A DNA stretch of 64,000 nt. Source: Notospermus geniculatus (taxonomy: Eukaryota > Nemertea > Pilidiophora > Heteronemertea > Lineidae). Location: assembly GCA_002633025.1 (NCBI GenBank), contig NMRB01000002.1, forward strand, positions 441,361-505,360, in the 5' to 3' direction. A program made the position numbers and the translations under genes. This document shows positions 54,357 through 64,000 of this stretch, piece after piece. Positions within the stretch are counted from its first letter, which is position 1. Every line of letters starts with the position of its first letter. The notes under the pieces are model-generated. The model did not search any database. It was given only the letters and a program-made list of their open reading frames with translations, and was not told the DNA's origin.

Positions 54357-56287
54357 TTAGCCGATCATGAAGTTTTGACTCTTACTCGTCTTCTTCTTAC
54401 GCCGCCGTCTTCTCTGACCGGAACCAGAATTAGAGCCCTGCTGACCAGAGTTAGAATTGGAACCCGAGCCAGAGCCTTTCTTCGTCTTCCGTCTTCTCTG
54501 CTGACCAGAAGCTGAATTGGAACCCGAGCCGGAGCCTTTCCTCGTCTTCCGTCTTCTCTGCTGACCAGAAGCTGAATTGGAACCCGAGCCGGAGCCTTTC
54601 CTCGTCTTCCGTCTTCTCTGCTGACCAGAAGCTGAATTGGAACCCGAGCCGGAGCCTTTCCTCGTCTTCCGACTTCTCTGCTGACCAGAAGCTGAATTGG
54701 AACCCGAGCCTGAACCTTTCCTCGTCTTCCGTCTTCTCTGCTGACCAGAAGCTGAATTGGAACCCGAGCCCGAGCCTTTCTTCGTCCGCCGACTCTTTTG
54801 ACCAGAAGCTGAATTAGAACCCGAGCCTGAGTTTTTCCTCGTCCGCCGTCTTTTCGACCTCATTCCCATCTGACCAGAAGCTGAATTGGAACCCGAGCCA
54901 TTGCTCTTCCGCCGTCTCTTTTGACCAGAATCCGCGGAACTGGAAACTTGCATCTTCATTCTTCTCATGCTTTTCATCCCGTGACCATGACCACCAGAAC
55001 TATTCCACCCTGGAGTGATAAATCACAGAAAAGTGGCAAAGTCAATTTCAGGTCACCAATACGCATTACAATGAACGAGCTTTCATTTTTCTTTTATTTT
55101 GGGCCATTTATAAGAGCATACATGTACACTAGAATAAGAAAACGAAATCTTACCTGATTTCTTAGCCACTTGCTTGATATTTGTTGTGGCGTTACTGACA
55201 ACCTGCCTGGCAACCTGCTTGATTGTTGCCGTGGCATTCTTGACGATTTTCTTGGCAACCTTCCCAAGTTGTGCTGTGGCGTTTCCTCCCGCATGCTGCT
55301 GGCTCTTCACCACCTTTCCAGCGACCTGTCCGTTCGCTCCGGTGGTGTTCCCTGCTGCACTGGCGTTTGTCGCCGCTCTTCTAAGTCTCCTCCTCAGACC
55401 AGTGATGTCAATATCTGATGGTAAGAGTCAAAAAAGCTTGGCGGAAAAAATGAACAACCCCCGATTCAGAAAATGAGGGGAACCATTATCCATCTTGCAA
55501 AAAAAGTGCATGTAGCTGAATATATTCCATGCTCCTAGACCAGCTGTCAGTATATTCTTGACATTGTTGGTGGATTTGGTACCGGGAAACGCTTCTTCTT
55601 ATGAGTGCAAACTTTGGAAAGTTGCAAGTTGAGACACAGCGAACAGCATTGGTTTGGATCTGTTCTCTCAGTGAAAGTAATACTCGATGACCTACCTCTG
55701 TCCTCCACTCCATCCGACCAGCCCCATGTAATGCAAGCAACCTAGGCGATGAATATGGAAATAATAGACTTTGGTAGGGAGTTTTCGCAAAGCCCCCGAA
55801 ACGCCGACGCGAACGTCGATCCTATTGTTCGGTGCTCTCTTCGTGGCATCAACAATGGGTTTGGTGTTCGCGTTGGCGTTTCGGGGCTTTGCGAAAACTC
55901 CCTATTATTGCCGTCAAGAACGTTAGCATACCCGATACTCTGATGTCACATGCCGTCAAGAACTTAGCAATAGCATACTCTGATGTCGCCAAGAAACCTA
56001 TCTATGCAGGAGAGGCAAAAAAACAAATTTCGTAGCTGCTGAATCGGGCGCTTTGAAGTTTTAAATTGAAAAAAAAATCGAATTCAATTACACACATAAT
56101 CTTCTTTGTGTTTACGACGGTTCATTATATCGATGTTGATCGATCCGGGCAAAATAGATGACGTATAGGCTAATTGCAGCCACTTCGTGCAAGTGCAATT
56201 ATTGAAAAAAAATGTATCAAGGGAAGTGACTCTGAGACTACTCACGGAAAGGAAGACGAATATAGCTAAGTGACACTTCAGCCACAT
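54357..56287 (-). CDS. Secreted, highly basic Ser/Gly/Asn repeat protein
   Basis: Four exons join in phase: 56287-56246, 55741-55696, 55414-55154 and 55009-54357, giving 333 residues. Splicing the first two assembles a textbook signal peptide, MWLKCHLAIFVFLSVACITW. The mature N-terminal part has dibasic sites (LRRRLRR), several N-glycosylation sequons (NAS, NTT, NAT) and an internal repeat (GKVAKKIVKNATATIKQVAR / QVVSNATTNIKQVAKK), probably amphipathic helix. The C-terminal 200 residues are about eight to nine tandem copies of a 20-residue unit, RRRKTRKGSGSGSNSASGQQ, encoded by a 60-bp DNA repeat. Net charge is strongly positive. I do not recognise a family; a matrix, cement or nucleic-acid/polyanion-binding secreted protein is conceivable. 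Its two neighbours upstream also encode secreted proteins. The intron between exons 1 and 2 carries a MITE. Confidence 0.78.
54410..54820. repeat. 60-bp coding tandem repeat
   Basis: Units containing GAGCCTTTCCTCGTCTTCCG and GCTGAATTGGAACCCGAGCC recur every 60 bp with few changes, the last units more diverged. High similarity between units suggests recent expansion or concerted evolution. Confidence 0.93.
55775..55905. mobile_element. MITE, TAGGGAGTTTTCGCAAAGCC ends
   Basis: TAGGGAGTTTTCGCAAAGCC is mirrored at the right end as GGCTTTGCGAAAACTCCCTA; the inner arms (CGAAACGCC) pair as well. About 130 bp, within intron 1 of the basic-repeat gene. The termini resemble those of the pair at 63450-63696. 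Confidence 0.85.
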
Positions 56288-56750
56288 TTCGACGTCTTCT
56301 TCGCAACACGATATAGAAGACACTCGGGCAATATCGAACTTTGAGTTCTATTTATACCAGCTTAAGAATTCATTAAATGTCACTTGAGATGCTCTCTGGT
56401 ATCAGCTTGATTCTCGCCCATGGTAAAGTCAATGCCTCTGATAAAAATGCAAACATCTTCTTCCATTATTATACTACCTGTCATTACTATAAATTGATCG
56501 CAAATAATCTTTATTTGTACAGGAATAGTATAACCATCTCCTATTGGAAATATCAACAAACATTACATTTTCGGACAGTATCGACTCCGATCGAGACTCG
56601 TGCTGTATACACAATAAAAGTCGGTGATAATGCGTTAGGCCTACGTCTGCGTTGAAATGAAGGCCTACGATGAAGGGTCAGCAGTCCCTCTGTGGTTTCG
56701 TGATAATCAGAAGTCTGTGCAAATACCGAAAAGGAAGATTGGACGACTCA

Positions 56751-58390
56751 TCACTCATCCCCAGCAAGTTCATATATAGTCCTAACGTTTTCCATCGATT
56801 GCATTTTAGAGTGGGAATTCAAAATGCTGATCAGATAACAGCTCGAACTTCCTGCACTAACGCCGACAGCGAATGCTGAACATATAGCTTTTTCGGCGCA
56901 GCGAACTGAGCACTCCGCGAAATCCATGTTCGTATGGAATTCTTTCACACTTCCTTTGGCAGGGATGGCCTTGGCAACGAAGGATCCGTACGTGATTGTT
57001 GAATCTGAAACAGACGAAGTAGATTGTACCTGCCCACAACAACGCCCCGTCTCCCAGCTACAGCCAAGATCGGAGGCCCTCCGGTGGCTACTGGGAGGGG
57101 CGGATGGCATGACTCCTCCGGCTGGATTGGGACTCTGATCGAGTGCGACATCTAGCTACGGTGAATAGTTACCTACCTTTCTTGCTGAGTAAGTTATTAT
57201 TGCTTGAGGGTGAACGTGGATGCTCACATAACACGCTCTTCAACCAACATATGAGGCTGTTGTTGTGGTACTGAACGACCTTACACATGCTGTTCTTGGT
57301 GCATAATCTTGCGCACGTTTCAGCCGTAACCTTGTAGAAAGGCTCTAGGTCATTCCCCCAACAGTCCCCACTTTGCCATCGATATCCATCCGGAACCACT
57401 AGGCCTACAAGAGAGAATAAAAATTATACCGTATCGATACATGTATTTGGTTTCTCCACAATCACGATTTTCCTAACTATTGCGTTTTTTCTGGGACACC
57501 CTGTAGAATGTTTCTAAACCACAAAGTTAACTGGGTACGGATCTAGCCATGGCAATACTTTGAGCAAGCCATATATCAGCTACCCACATATTAGGCCTAC
57601 GTTACGTTACAAAATCTCTCCAGTGGTGAGATACATTATTTTTCAGCAATGAGAGACTTTGTAACGTTACAAAATCTCTCCAGTGGTGAGATTTTGTAAC
57701 ATTATTTTTANATGAGATATTTTGTAAGGTTACAAAATCTCTCATTGCTAAAAATACATGTAATGTTACAAAATCTCACCACTGGAGAGATTTTGTAACC
57801 TTACAAAATCTCTCATTGCTGAAAAATAATGTTACAAAATCTCACCACTGGAGAGATTTTGTAACGTAACAAAGTCTCTCATTGCTAAAAATAATGTTAC
57901 AAAATCTCACCGCCGGAGAGATTTTGTAACGTTATCTGGAATTTTTGAAAAAGGCAGACCTTTGACACTCGTTCTAGTTATACGTCTTTAAAGGTGCTCT
58001 AGTTCGAATTGTAAACATTACGGTTTGTTTATTTACATGGTTGATTATAATAGTTATTTTTCCTCGGACAGGTGGCAGCACCGTGTATACCAATTAAAAC
58101 ATTAATGTTATCTATTTTTATATCTATTTTGATAAATATTCTTGTAACTGAAATATATTTGATTTTACGCTCAAAAACAAGCAAAATGTTGTGAAAGAAA
58201 GGCGAGATTTAATTCGATTTTATCTGATTTGTTAGTACCAGAGGTTGACAATAGGTGGCACACCGTAATGTTTACAATTCGAACTAGAGCACCTTTAATT
58301 CTAAGTCGGCATTTGGTCGCACTCACCTATACCCTCACTGGCAGCGAAATGATAGACCAGAACCAAACTGAGGAGGAAGAACGGCCGCAT
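56751..58390 (-). CDS. Secreted protein with two PAN/apple-like domains
   Basis: Three exons join in phase: 58390-58327, 57404-57177 and 57151-56751, giving 230 residues. Exon 1 is a signal peptide (MRPFFLLSLVLVYHFAASEG). Exon 2 is a cysteine-rich module (WQSGDCWGNDLEPFYKV, ETCARLC, MCKVVQYH, ICWL) in the PAN/apple style. Exon 3 holds a linker and a second related module (AECSVRCAEKAICSAFAVG, SCYLIS) and the stop. PAN/apple domains bind proteins or carbohydrates in secreted and surface proteins; the ligand here is unknown. The intron between exons 2 and 3 is only 25 bp by this model (57152-57176), unusually short, so an alternative acceptor or a sequence error is possible even though the phase and both splice sites agree. 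Confidence 0.6.
57599..57940. repeat. Cluster of nested palindromes
   Basis: The words GTTACAAAATCTCTCCAGTGG and CCACTGGAGAGATTTTGTAAC, and the spacer TCTCATTGCTAAAAAT, recur five or more times in both orientations, around a single N at 57711. The unit is itself an inverted repeat about 35 bp long. It lies in intron 1 of the PAN-type gene. Confidence 0.88.
57992..58294. mobile_element. TTAA-flanked MITE with perfect 33-bp termini
   Basis: TTAA at 57988-57991 and 58295-58298 flanks an element with exact 33-bp inverted termini starting AGGTGCTCTAGTTCGAATTG. The interior is AT-rich and non-coding. The design fits a non-autonomous piggyBac-like element. It ends 29 bp from exon 1 of the PAN-type gene. 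Confidence 0.88.
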
Positions 58391-59492
58391 ATTCCCGTCC
58401 TGGGATTATTGCTGTGACCCCGATGCTGTTTGGATTATAATTCCTTCCAAATAAATTTCTGCGTATGAGTATCGACAAGACATAAAGCGAAGATAGGTTA
58501 CATTGAATTCCCCAGTGCACAAGGAGATCGAAAAGGTCAAGTCCTACTTCATGAAGAAACCCACCGAGAACTACCTCGTACCAGACTAAAACGTGCCCAT
58601 GGTTACCCTTTCTGTGTGTACGCTTACTTTGTTAATGGACCAATTCCGTCTCCACCATTGGACCTGTTTGCCCGGAAATGGACCCTAGTTGATCAGAAAC
58701 TGTATCATGGCATAACTCGATATTCTGTTAATACCGTCAAGCTGCTCATACAACGTAACATGTCCCTTTTACTGACGATGTCGCTGCCACCATCATCACC
58801 ACCACCAGTTTCATTTGTAGCGATGCGTGCTAACGGTCATCTGTCATTAGTTTGCCGACTTGTGTAGAATTACAATCTAATATCTCTACGATATGATCGT
58901 TGCTATTCATGAAATCGAAAAGAAACAAGCGGCGATAAATATGTTGCTGCAGAGAGCAGCTGCAGATTCTTATCTGAAACACCATAAGCAATAAAGGAAC
59001 TTCTGCCGTCGTTTGATTCGTCAATGTTGTTGTCAATTTACCAATTCCTCACGAGTCCTTGATACCCAGTATTCTAAAGTGCACTGCCCGTACGTTATAC
59101 CGTACATTGCTGGACCACGATGAAGCTGCAACCCATGCCACAAAAGTACCTTCCCGTACAGTGATTTGACCAGTTTCTGCCGATTTGTCGAACGAATTGC
59201 TTCCTTTAATACAGGCCACTGCTGATGCAAAAGGAAATACGTCCTTCAGGCTTGCATAGGTCATAGGGCCTCTGATGAACATTCAGCAGCGATTGCCGTC
59301 GAGGGAGAGTCTTCAACGTGAGGTAAGAGTTTCGACTGGTATTGTATTGTCAGGTATTTTTTATAGTTCCATATATACATGTAGTTCGTTCTTCTACGAA
59401 GAGGTCTCATTTTCAAGTACTTCAACTCGATGCTGCTTTGCCTTGGCCGAATCTCTATGGATTCAATTCAATAACCGCATTTGTCGTTCTAG
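58391..59492. other. Divergent intergenic region with an unassigned frame
   Basis: This separates the minus-strand PAN-type gene and the plus-strand LDLa gene and should contain both promoters. A minus-strand frame at 59282-59049 (GTFVAWVAASSWSSNVRYNV ...ILGIKDS, then stop) starts with an ATG and could be a small protein or a last exon; no family recognised. Confidence 0.35.
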
Positions 59493-61230
59493 ATGGATGT
59501 GCTTTTGGTTCTGGTGTTGCTGCTCGTGTCAACATCTCTTCCAAGCGACGGATTTAGGCGAGGCCGCGGTATGTTTTAAATAATCATTAAATAAGTACCG
59601 TAGCTTAACCAGGATTCAGCGACAAAATGCCAAACCTTACCAGGTTTCACTCTGGCAATATTGTACTGCATACAAAAATATATTTTTGATACAAATCATG
59701 TCTGAGGCGCACAGCGATGAGCCCACGAACCAGTTAGGTCACGGTGACCGAAATCGTTGTCCTTCTCTTCTAGGCCCGCCGCATTTCAGGAGACACCGTC
59801 CACCCTGCAGGAGATACGAGGCGCGTTGTCCAACGAACATCTGCATTCGGGCGGAATGGCTATGCGACGGCGATAACGACTGCGGTGACAACTGGGACGA
59901 GTCACCGTTTTTCTGCGAACCGCCTACGACTTCCACAACTACAACTACGCCATCCACAACGACAGCTCCCCCAGGTAAGCCTTTTTGAGAATCATTTAAA
60001 GCACAAACCATCACAGAGGTGGGTCAATTGGAAAAAAAGAAAGGATCCTTTTTGATTATATTATTATAAACTGTATTGCAGCGAAGACAGGGCATAGGCC
60101 TATGTGGCAAGTCTATAGTCTCCGTGAACAGCAACAACGCAGTGGTTGTTGAAAGCATGGGATGTTGTTCCAATACGCAAATAGCCTTGTTTGTGTGAGA
60201 ATAAAAATCATAAACTGAATCATCTAATTTTCTTTTTCAGTCAAAAAATGCGGTAAGTTCAGTGTCACCATTTCCTTCTTTGCAATTCAAGTTAAAAAAG
60301 ACTATAGGGTCGTATTTTAGAACGTTCCTTAACGAAGGCCGACCTTAAGTCTATTGTAAAACCATCGAGAACAATAGATTTATAAGGTGGACATTAATGT
60401 TATAAAGGAACGTTCTAAAATACCAATCTACATGTATATGTAGCCTAGTTGGTTGTTTTCCTGTTTTTAGCCAACCACACACACACACACACACAAACAC
60501 ACGCACACAAGACGTCAACATTTATGTAGGCCTACATGTTCAGTATGCATGTATGTCTGTGTTTCCCCGGTTGGTCGGCATAGAATGTCAAGGCCATCCC
60601 AAATCGGCTAACTGTGGACATTAGATTTGATCACATTGGCAATATGTCATATTCTTCGTTCTTTAGAAGTGAGAGGGGATGGCCTGCCAGTGTCCAGTGG
60701 GATGGCAAGATGCGATTACAGTAAGTAACTGATTAACCAAATGGACATCAATGAAACTTACAAAAAGAGGTAGAAGCGATGTGATGAATTAATAAGAAAA
60801 TCGTGTACGACTGTGAACTTATTTATGTCGAATAAATGTAACCACAGGTAAAACGCCAATGAGACTCGTCTCACGACAATCCACTTGTCCTGTTTCAGCG
60901 GTAGAAACAGACGGAACACTTGTTTTGAATACCGCTCCCAGGTGTTTCCCCAAGGAAATCTGTAGTTCAAGTAGTTCAAGCAGTTCAAGTAGTTCAAGCA
61001 GTTCAAGTAGTTCAAGCAGTGAAAGCAACAGCTGTGACTGCAGCGGCAAAAACAGTGACAGCAACAGTAGCAGCTCTGATGAAAGTAACAGCAGTAGTAG
61101 CGACAGTAGCTGCAGTGAAAGCAGCAGCAGCTCGCCTAGCTGCAGTAAAAGTAGCAGCAGCAGCAGCAGTAGCAGTAGTAGCAGCAGCAGCAGCAGTAGT
61201 AGTAGCAGCAGCAGCAGCAGCAGGAAATAA
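59493..61230 (+). CDS. Secreted LDLa-domain protein with poly-serine tail
   Basis: Five exons join in phase: 59493-59568, 59774-59974, 60241-60252, 60667-60720 and 60899-61230, giving 224 residues. Exon 1 encodes a signal peptide ([18 protein letters not shown]). Exon 2 is one LDL-receptor class A module with six cysteines and the calcium-cage acidic pattern ([18 protein letters not shown]), then a Thr-rich mucin-like linker ([16 protein letters not shown]). Exon 3 is a 12-nt microexon (VKKC). Exon 5 starts with [10 protein letters not shown] and then runs into about 80 residues of serine broken by D, E, N, K and paired Cys ([20 protein letters not shown]), ending SSSRK. Serine runs with nearby acidic residues are good phosphorylation substrates for secretory kinases, so the tail could be strongly anionic. 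AATAAA lies 80 bp past the stop at 61310. Exon 5 repeats are unstable trinucleotides, so length polymorphism is likely. Confidence 0.85.
60312..60423. mobile_element. Small fold-back MITE
   Basis: GTATTTTAGAACGTTCCTT is repeated inverted as AAGGAACGTTCTAAAATAC, 112 bp overall, in the intron after the LDLa gene microexon. Confidence 0.8.
60476..60510. repeat. CA microsatellite
   Basis: An interrupted (CA)n run of about 35 bp. Confidence 0.9.
60961..61225 (+). repeat. Serine-codon tandem repeat
   Basis: First a 9-bp-type repeat of AGTTCAAGC/AGTTCAAGT, then (AGC/AGT)n. Both encode only serine. Two different serine codon families are used in blocks, suggesting two separate expansion events. Confidence 0.93.
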
Positions 61231-61544
61231 AACCTATACTGGACTGTAAGATATTAACAGAATTAGATTCAGTATCACTTCACCACTGGATCAGAAGATT
61301 GGTTCAGAAAATAAACCTACAGAAGGTATATCAAAATGAATCCGTGCTGTGTCTTTTTACTCCCAAAACGGAAACGTGGCCTTGCCGTTTTTGCACTTTC
61401 AAACCAGATTTATTGGGATAGCTCGTGAAGTGGTATATACAAAGAACACAGGCATGACAAGCAAAACACGCAAAGTACATTAACATTTGTAGCCCTATAT
61501 AGGCATGTGGATGTGCATACATGTTCGTAAACACAGTACAACCT

Positions 61545-64000
61545 CTACGGGGGCGGTAATGGTTTGTTTAAGACGCCAAACATTTCAACTTCACATAAAA
61601 TTAGCGGGTCCTTCTGAGCAGGCGTTTTTAATATCGTCAAATAACGCCCCACAAGATTTTTTGGGCATTTGAATTTTATGACCTGGCCGGGTATAATAGT
61701 GCCGTAGAAGGTGTTACAAATGGTAAATGATACTGCTGGTCTTCCAGTTGTAGTCGACGCTGCCGTGGTTGACTGTCCTGTTGTACTTGCAGCCGTCGTG
61801 ACCGTTGTTGTCGCCCCGGTGGATCCTGAGGTTGTCGATGCCGTACTCGAAGTTGGAGCTGCTGTCGTCCTGTATGCACTGTTCGCAATATTGTTGAGGT
61901 CCTCTGGGTAGAAATCATCGGAGACTACCAAGGTCAGGTTCTGAATCTTTGTCGCTAAAAACGACAATAGATTCATTTTACAAGCAATGCATAAATACTC
62001 TTTTGTCATTTGCTCTGTTGCAATACTAATACAAGAGAATGGACTGGTAAAGAGAGACAAAGCCAAGGGGCTGTAAATGTATGGGTCGCTTGATGCTAGG
62101 AACCTACCGCTTGCAGTGGGACTTGTGAACACATCGACACGGGAAACATTATAGAATCCATTCATATCCACATTCCACCATTCGGTTATTGCCTTTCCAT
62201 CTGTCTTGGTGCACATCGAATCCGGCTTCAGATCTCGTTTACCATCGACTGCGAGACCCGATGTACTAACGGCATGGTAGTAAGCCAGTGACTGTAAAGT
62301 TGGGCCAAAAGATGTCTGGTCTGAAAGAAAGGTAACGAAAGATTGGACATATGGACGTTTGTAGGCCTAACAACCTGGGGCCTGTTTCATAATTGACTTT
62401 AAGCCAATGGTACCATTAACTTCAATGCATTTTCCATTTGGTTAAAGGTACCATTAACTTATAGTCACTTTTTGAACAGGCCACCTGCACAAGTCTCTGA
62501 ATTCAGCGTCAATGACACACCGTACCCCGTGGAAATGCCCACCTCGTATCTGCAACAACAACGACACCACCTCTAGCTAATACTCACTTATCTTCTTCTC
62601 ACCGGCTGATGGAGGTGCTGCCAGTAATGGCTTCCCATATACCTCCACTTCACATAGAGCCAGTGGTTCATTCTTTGCCCCCTCTTTCACAATCAGGACA
62701 TGGCGTCCCTTAGATGCCGGTGGACAGCGTAGTTCCTGGATATCGTGCCCGCCGGTCTTTTTCCTCTGATCATCGCAGATATGAAACCAGTTGCTGTCGA
62801 AGTCGAAGGGATTGAACTGGTCCATTAGAGAAACGTAGAACTTCCTCAGCCTGTAACCTGGATAAATGTGATCAACGATAGAATACTCATTTGTATCATG
62901 ATTAATACAGATAAATTTCTACCTGCAGATATAACCAAGACTACTGGGAGAGGTGTGGGATCTGCCGCTGAAACTTGTTGTTATGCATCTTTAGGCCTAC
63001 CACCTTTCGACCATAATTCGTTGCTAATCAAAATGGAATCTGGCCTCATTCATGAACGGTCGCTCTGCCTGAATCCTGCCTAGGCCAAACGCCAGCGAAC
63101 CATTATTGCCGTTAGGCTCGTAGGCCTATGTACATTTGTATTTTTATTCCACAAGCCTAGTATAATGTCTTTGTTTCTTACTGCAGCAATCCCCCCTGTT
63201 CGTGATGAAGACACTGTCCACATAGTACTCGTTCTGTAGATTCACCGCCCACCATTCCTTTTCCTTAGTTCCGGCAGTTGAAGAGCATGACCCATACTTG
63301 AAGTTGTTCTTGTAGAAGCCATCTGTAGCCCGAGATGCACTACTGCCGGTTGAGCTCGTTAGAATGTCAGTGTTCATGAAAGCAGGTTTCCGAAGAGCCA
63401 GGTTTGCTGAAATGACAATCCAAAACGTAGGCGTCAAATCTCCAACATTAGTGAGGTTTCGCGAGCGCCCGGTTAGGCCCTACGATGACGATTATCTATT
63501 GTGTGGGTGTACCCAAACAATAGCTAAACGTTGTCGTTTGGCCTAACCGGGTGCTTGCGAAACCTCGCTATTAGGGAGGTTTCGCAAGCGCCCGGTTAGG
63601 CCCTACGACGACGTTTCTCTATTGTGTGGGAATACCCAAACAATAGATAAACGTCGGCGTATGGCCTAACCGGGCACTTGCGAAACCTCCCTATTATCAA
63701 GTGAGATCTCGGGAAGCATGAACGTTGGCCTCAGCAAATGACTGAGGTTTCGTAGTCCAATAAAAAGATTCAAACTATCGTTCAAACTCTTGAAAAACCT
63801 GTCGGGTAGACTCACTCTTCGGCTTCGTCCCATACACTTCAACCTCACAGAGGGACAGTGGGTAGTAATTCTGCTTCCTCACGATAACGTATCGACCTTC
63901 GGCTTTTCTGGGGCAAATCGTTGAAAGTATTTCGCCTGGCTTCAGGGCCTCATCGACATCGACACATGTTTCATGAGGCACCTGGTTGATGGAATGTGGA
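61545..64000 (-). CDS. Fucolectin-type (FTP/F5-8C-like) domain protein, 3' part
   Basis: Incomplete; the 5' end lies beyond the window. Exons: >64000-63816, 63406-63182, 62857-62588, 62320-62108 and 61954-61545, all with one-base phase. One complete galactose-binding-fold FTP domain is seen across exons 2-3: NLALRKPAF start, WWAVNLQNEYYVDSVFITNR, DCCSYRLRKFYV, and CEVEVYG end. Exon 1 holds the C-terminal half of an earlier domain (RYVIVRK...SLCEVEVYG). Exons 4-5 encode a further, diverged domain (EWWNVDMNGFYNVSRVDVF ... LILCEVEMFG) interrupted by a Thr-rich mucin-like insert (TTTVTTAASTTGQSTT). Such domains bind fucose or other glycans in lectins. Each domain is split at the same place (after DCCS or its equivalent). 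The intron 61955-62107 is 153 bp and open in frame. AATAAA lies near 61414-61409. Confidence 0.87.
62379..62482. mobile_element. Fold-back MITE, GGCCTGTTTCA ends
   Basis: GGCCTGTTTCA...GACT pairs imperfectly with AGTC...TGAACAGGCC; inner arms repeat GGTACCATTAACTT. About 104 bp, in an intron of the fucolectin-domain gene. Confidence 0.6.
63450..63696. mobile_element. Two tandem MITE copies, GAGGTTTCGCAAGC ends
   Basis: Copy 1 (about 63450-63571) and copy 2 (about 63572-63696) share termini of the form TAGGGAGGTTTCGCAAGCGC and reverse complement, and the interior (CTATTGTGTGGG...CCCAAACAATAG). They are head to tail and share the middle TTA. Intronic. Confidence 0.88.

Noticed and set aside
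59739-60014. Val-rich minus-strand frame
   Set aside because: Antisense of the LDLa exon and its Thr-codon repeat.
61019-61249. Ala/Val-rich frame over the serine repeat
   Set aside because: Alternate frame of (AGC)n; the serine frame is the one linked by splice phase to the LDLa exons.

Overview
The window is animal nuclear DNA. Coding exons are separated by GT/AG introns, the proteins are metazoan (golgin-160, RPL23A, a Rab34/36 GTPase, CUB, LDL-receptor class A, PAN/apple and fucolectin-type domains), and the intergenic DNA is full of small fold-back elements and TAGGCCTA / ACATGTACATGT words. An outbred marine invertebrate is the best guess, possibly a deuterostome such as an echinoderm, hemichordate or amphioxus; the species is not settled from sequence alone. 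I rebuilt the genes by joining exons whose splice sites and reading phases agree, so many exons lie outside the long ORFs.

Layout. 1-8 kb: no gene recognised. 8.6-18.5 kb, minus: GOLGA3 (golgin-160), 13 coding exons. 19.5-23.9 kb, plus: a single-pass CUB-domain membrane protein, divergent from GOLGA3. 24-30.5 kb: no confident gene. 30.6-33.3 kb, plus: an unrecognised proline/serine-rich protein, possibly ciliary. 34.7-40.3 kb, minus: RPL23A. The 3-kb block covering the end of the unrecognised gene and the end of RPL23A occurs twice, joined by a single N at 35337; this looks like two haplotypes of one locus laid end to end. 42.1-52.6 kb, plus: a Rab34/36-type gene, head to head with RPL23A. 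Its third intron (counted from the ATG exon) hosts an intact domesticated Tigger/pogo transposase gene, whose last exon is also duplicated at a single-N junction (46733).

54.3-64 kb: a run of genes for secreted proteins. They are a Lys/Arg-Ser-Gly repeat protein (minus), a two-PAN/apple-like-domain protein (minus), an LDLa protein with a poly-serine tail (plus), and the 3' part of a fucolectin (FTP)-domain protein (minus, running off the window). All three with a visible 5' end have a clear signal peptide. A very basic and a very serine-rich acidic product side by side suggests a matrix, adhesive, mucus or mineral-associated function, but that is inference.

The most notable points are the domesticated transposase that has lost two of three catalytic acidic residues, gained an intron and sits inside the Rab gene; the undescribed secreted-protein cluster; a miniature element present in one haplotype copy and absent from the other; and the RPL23A-Rab34 head-to-head pair, which matches the human arrangement.
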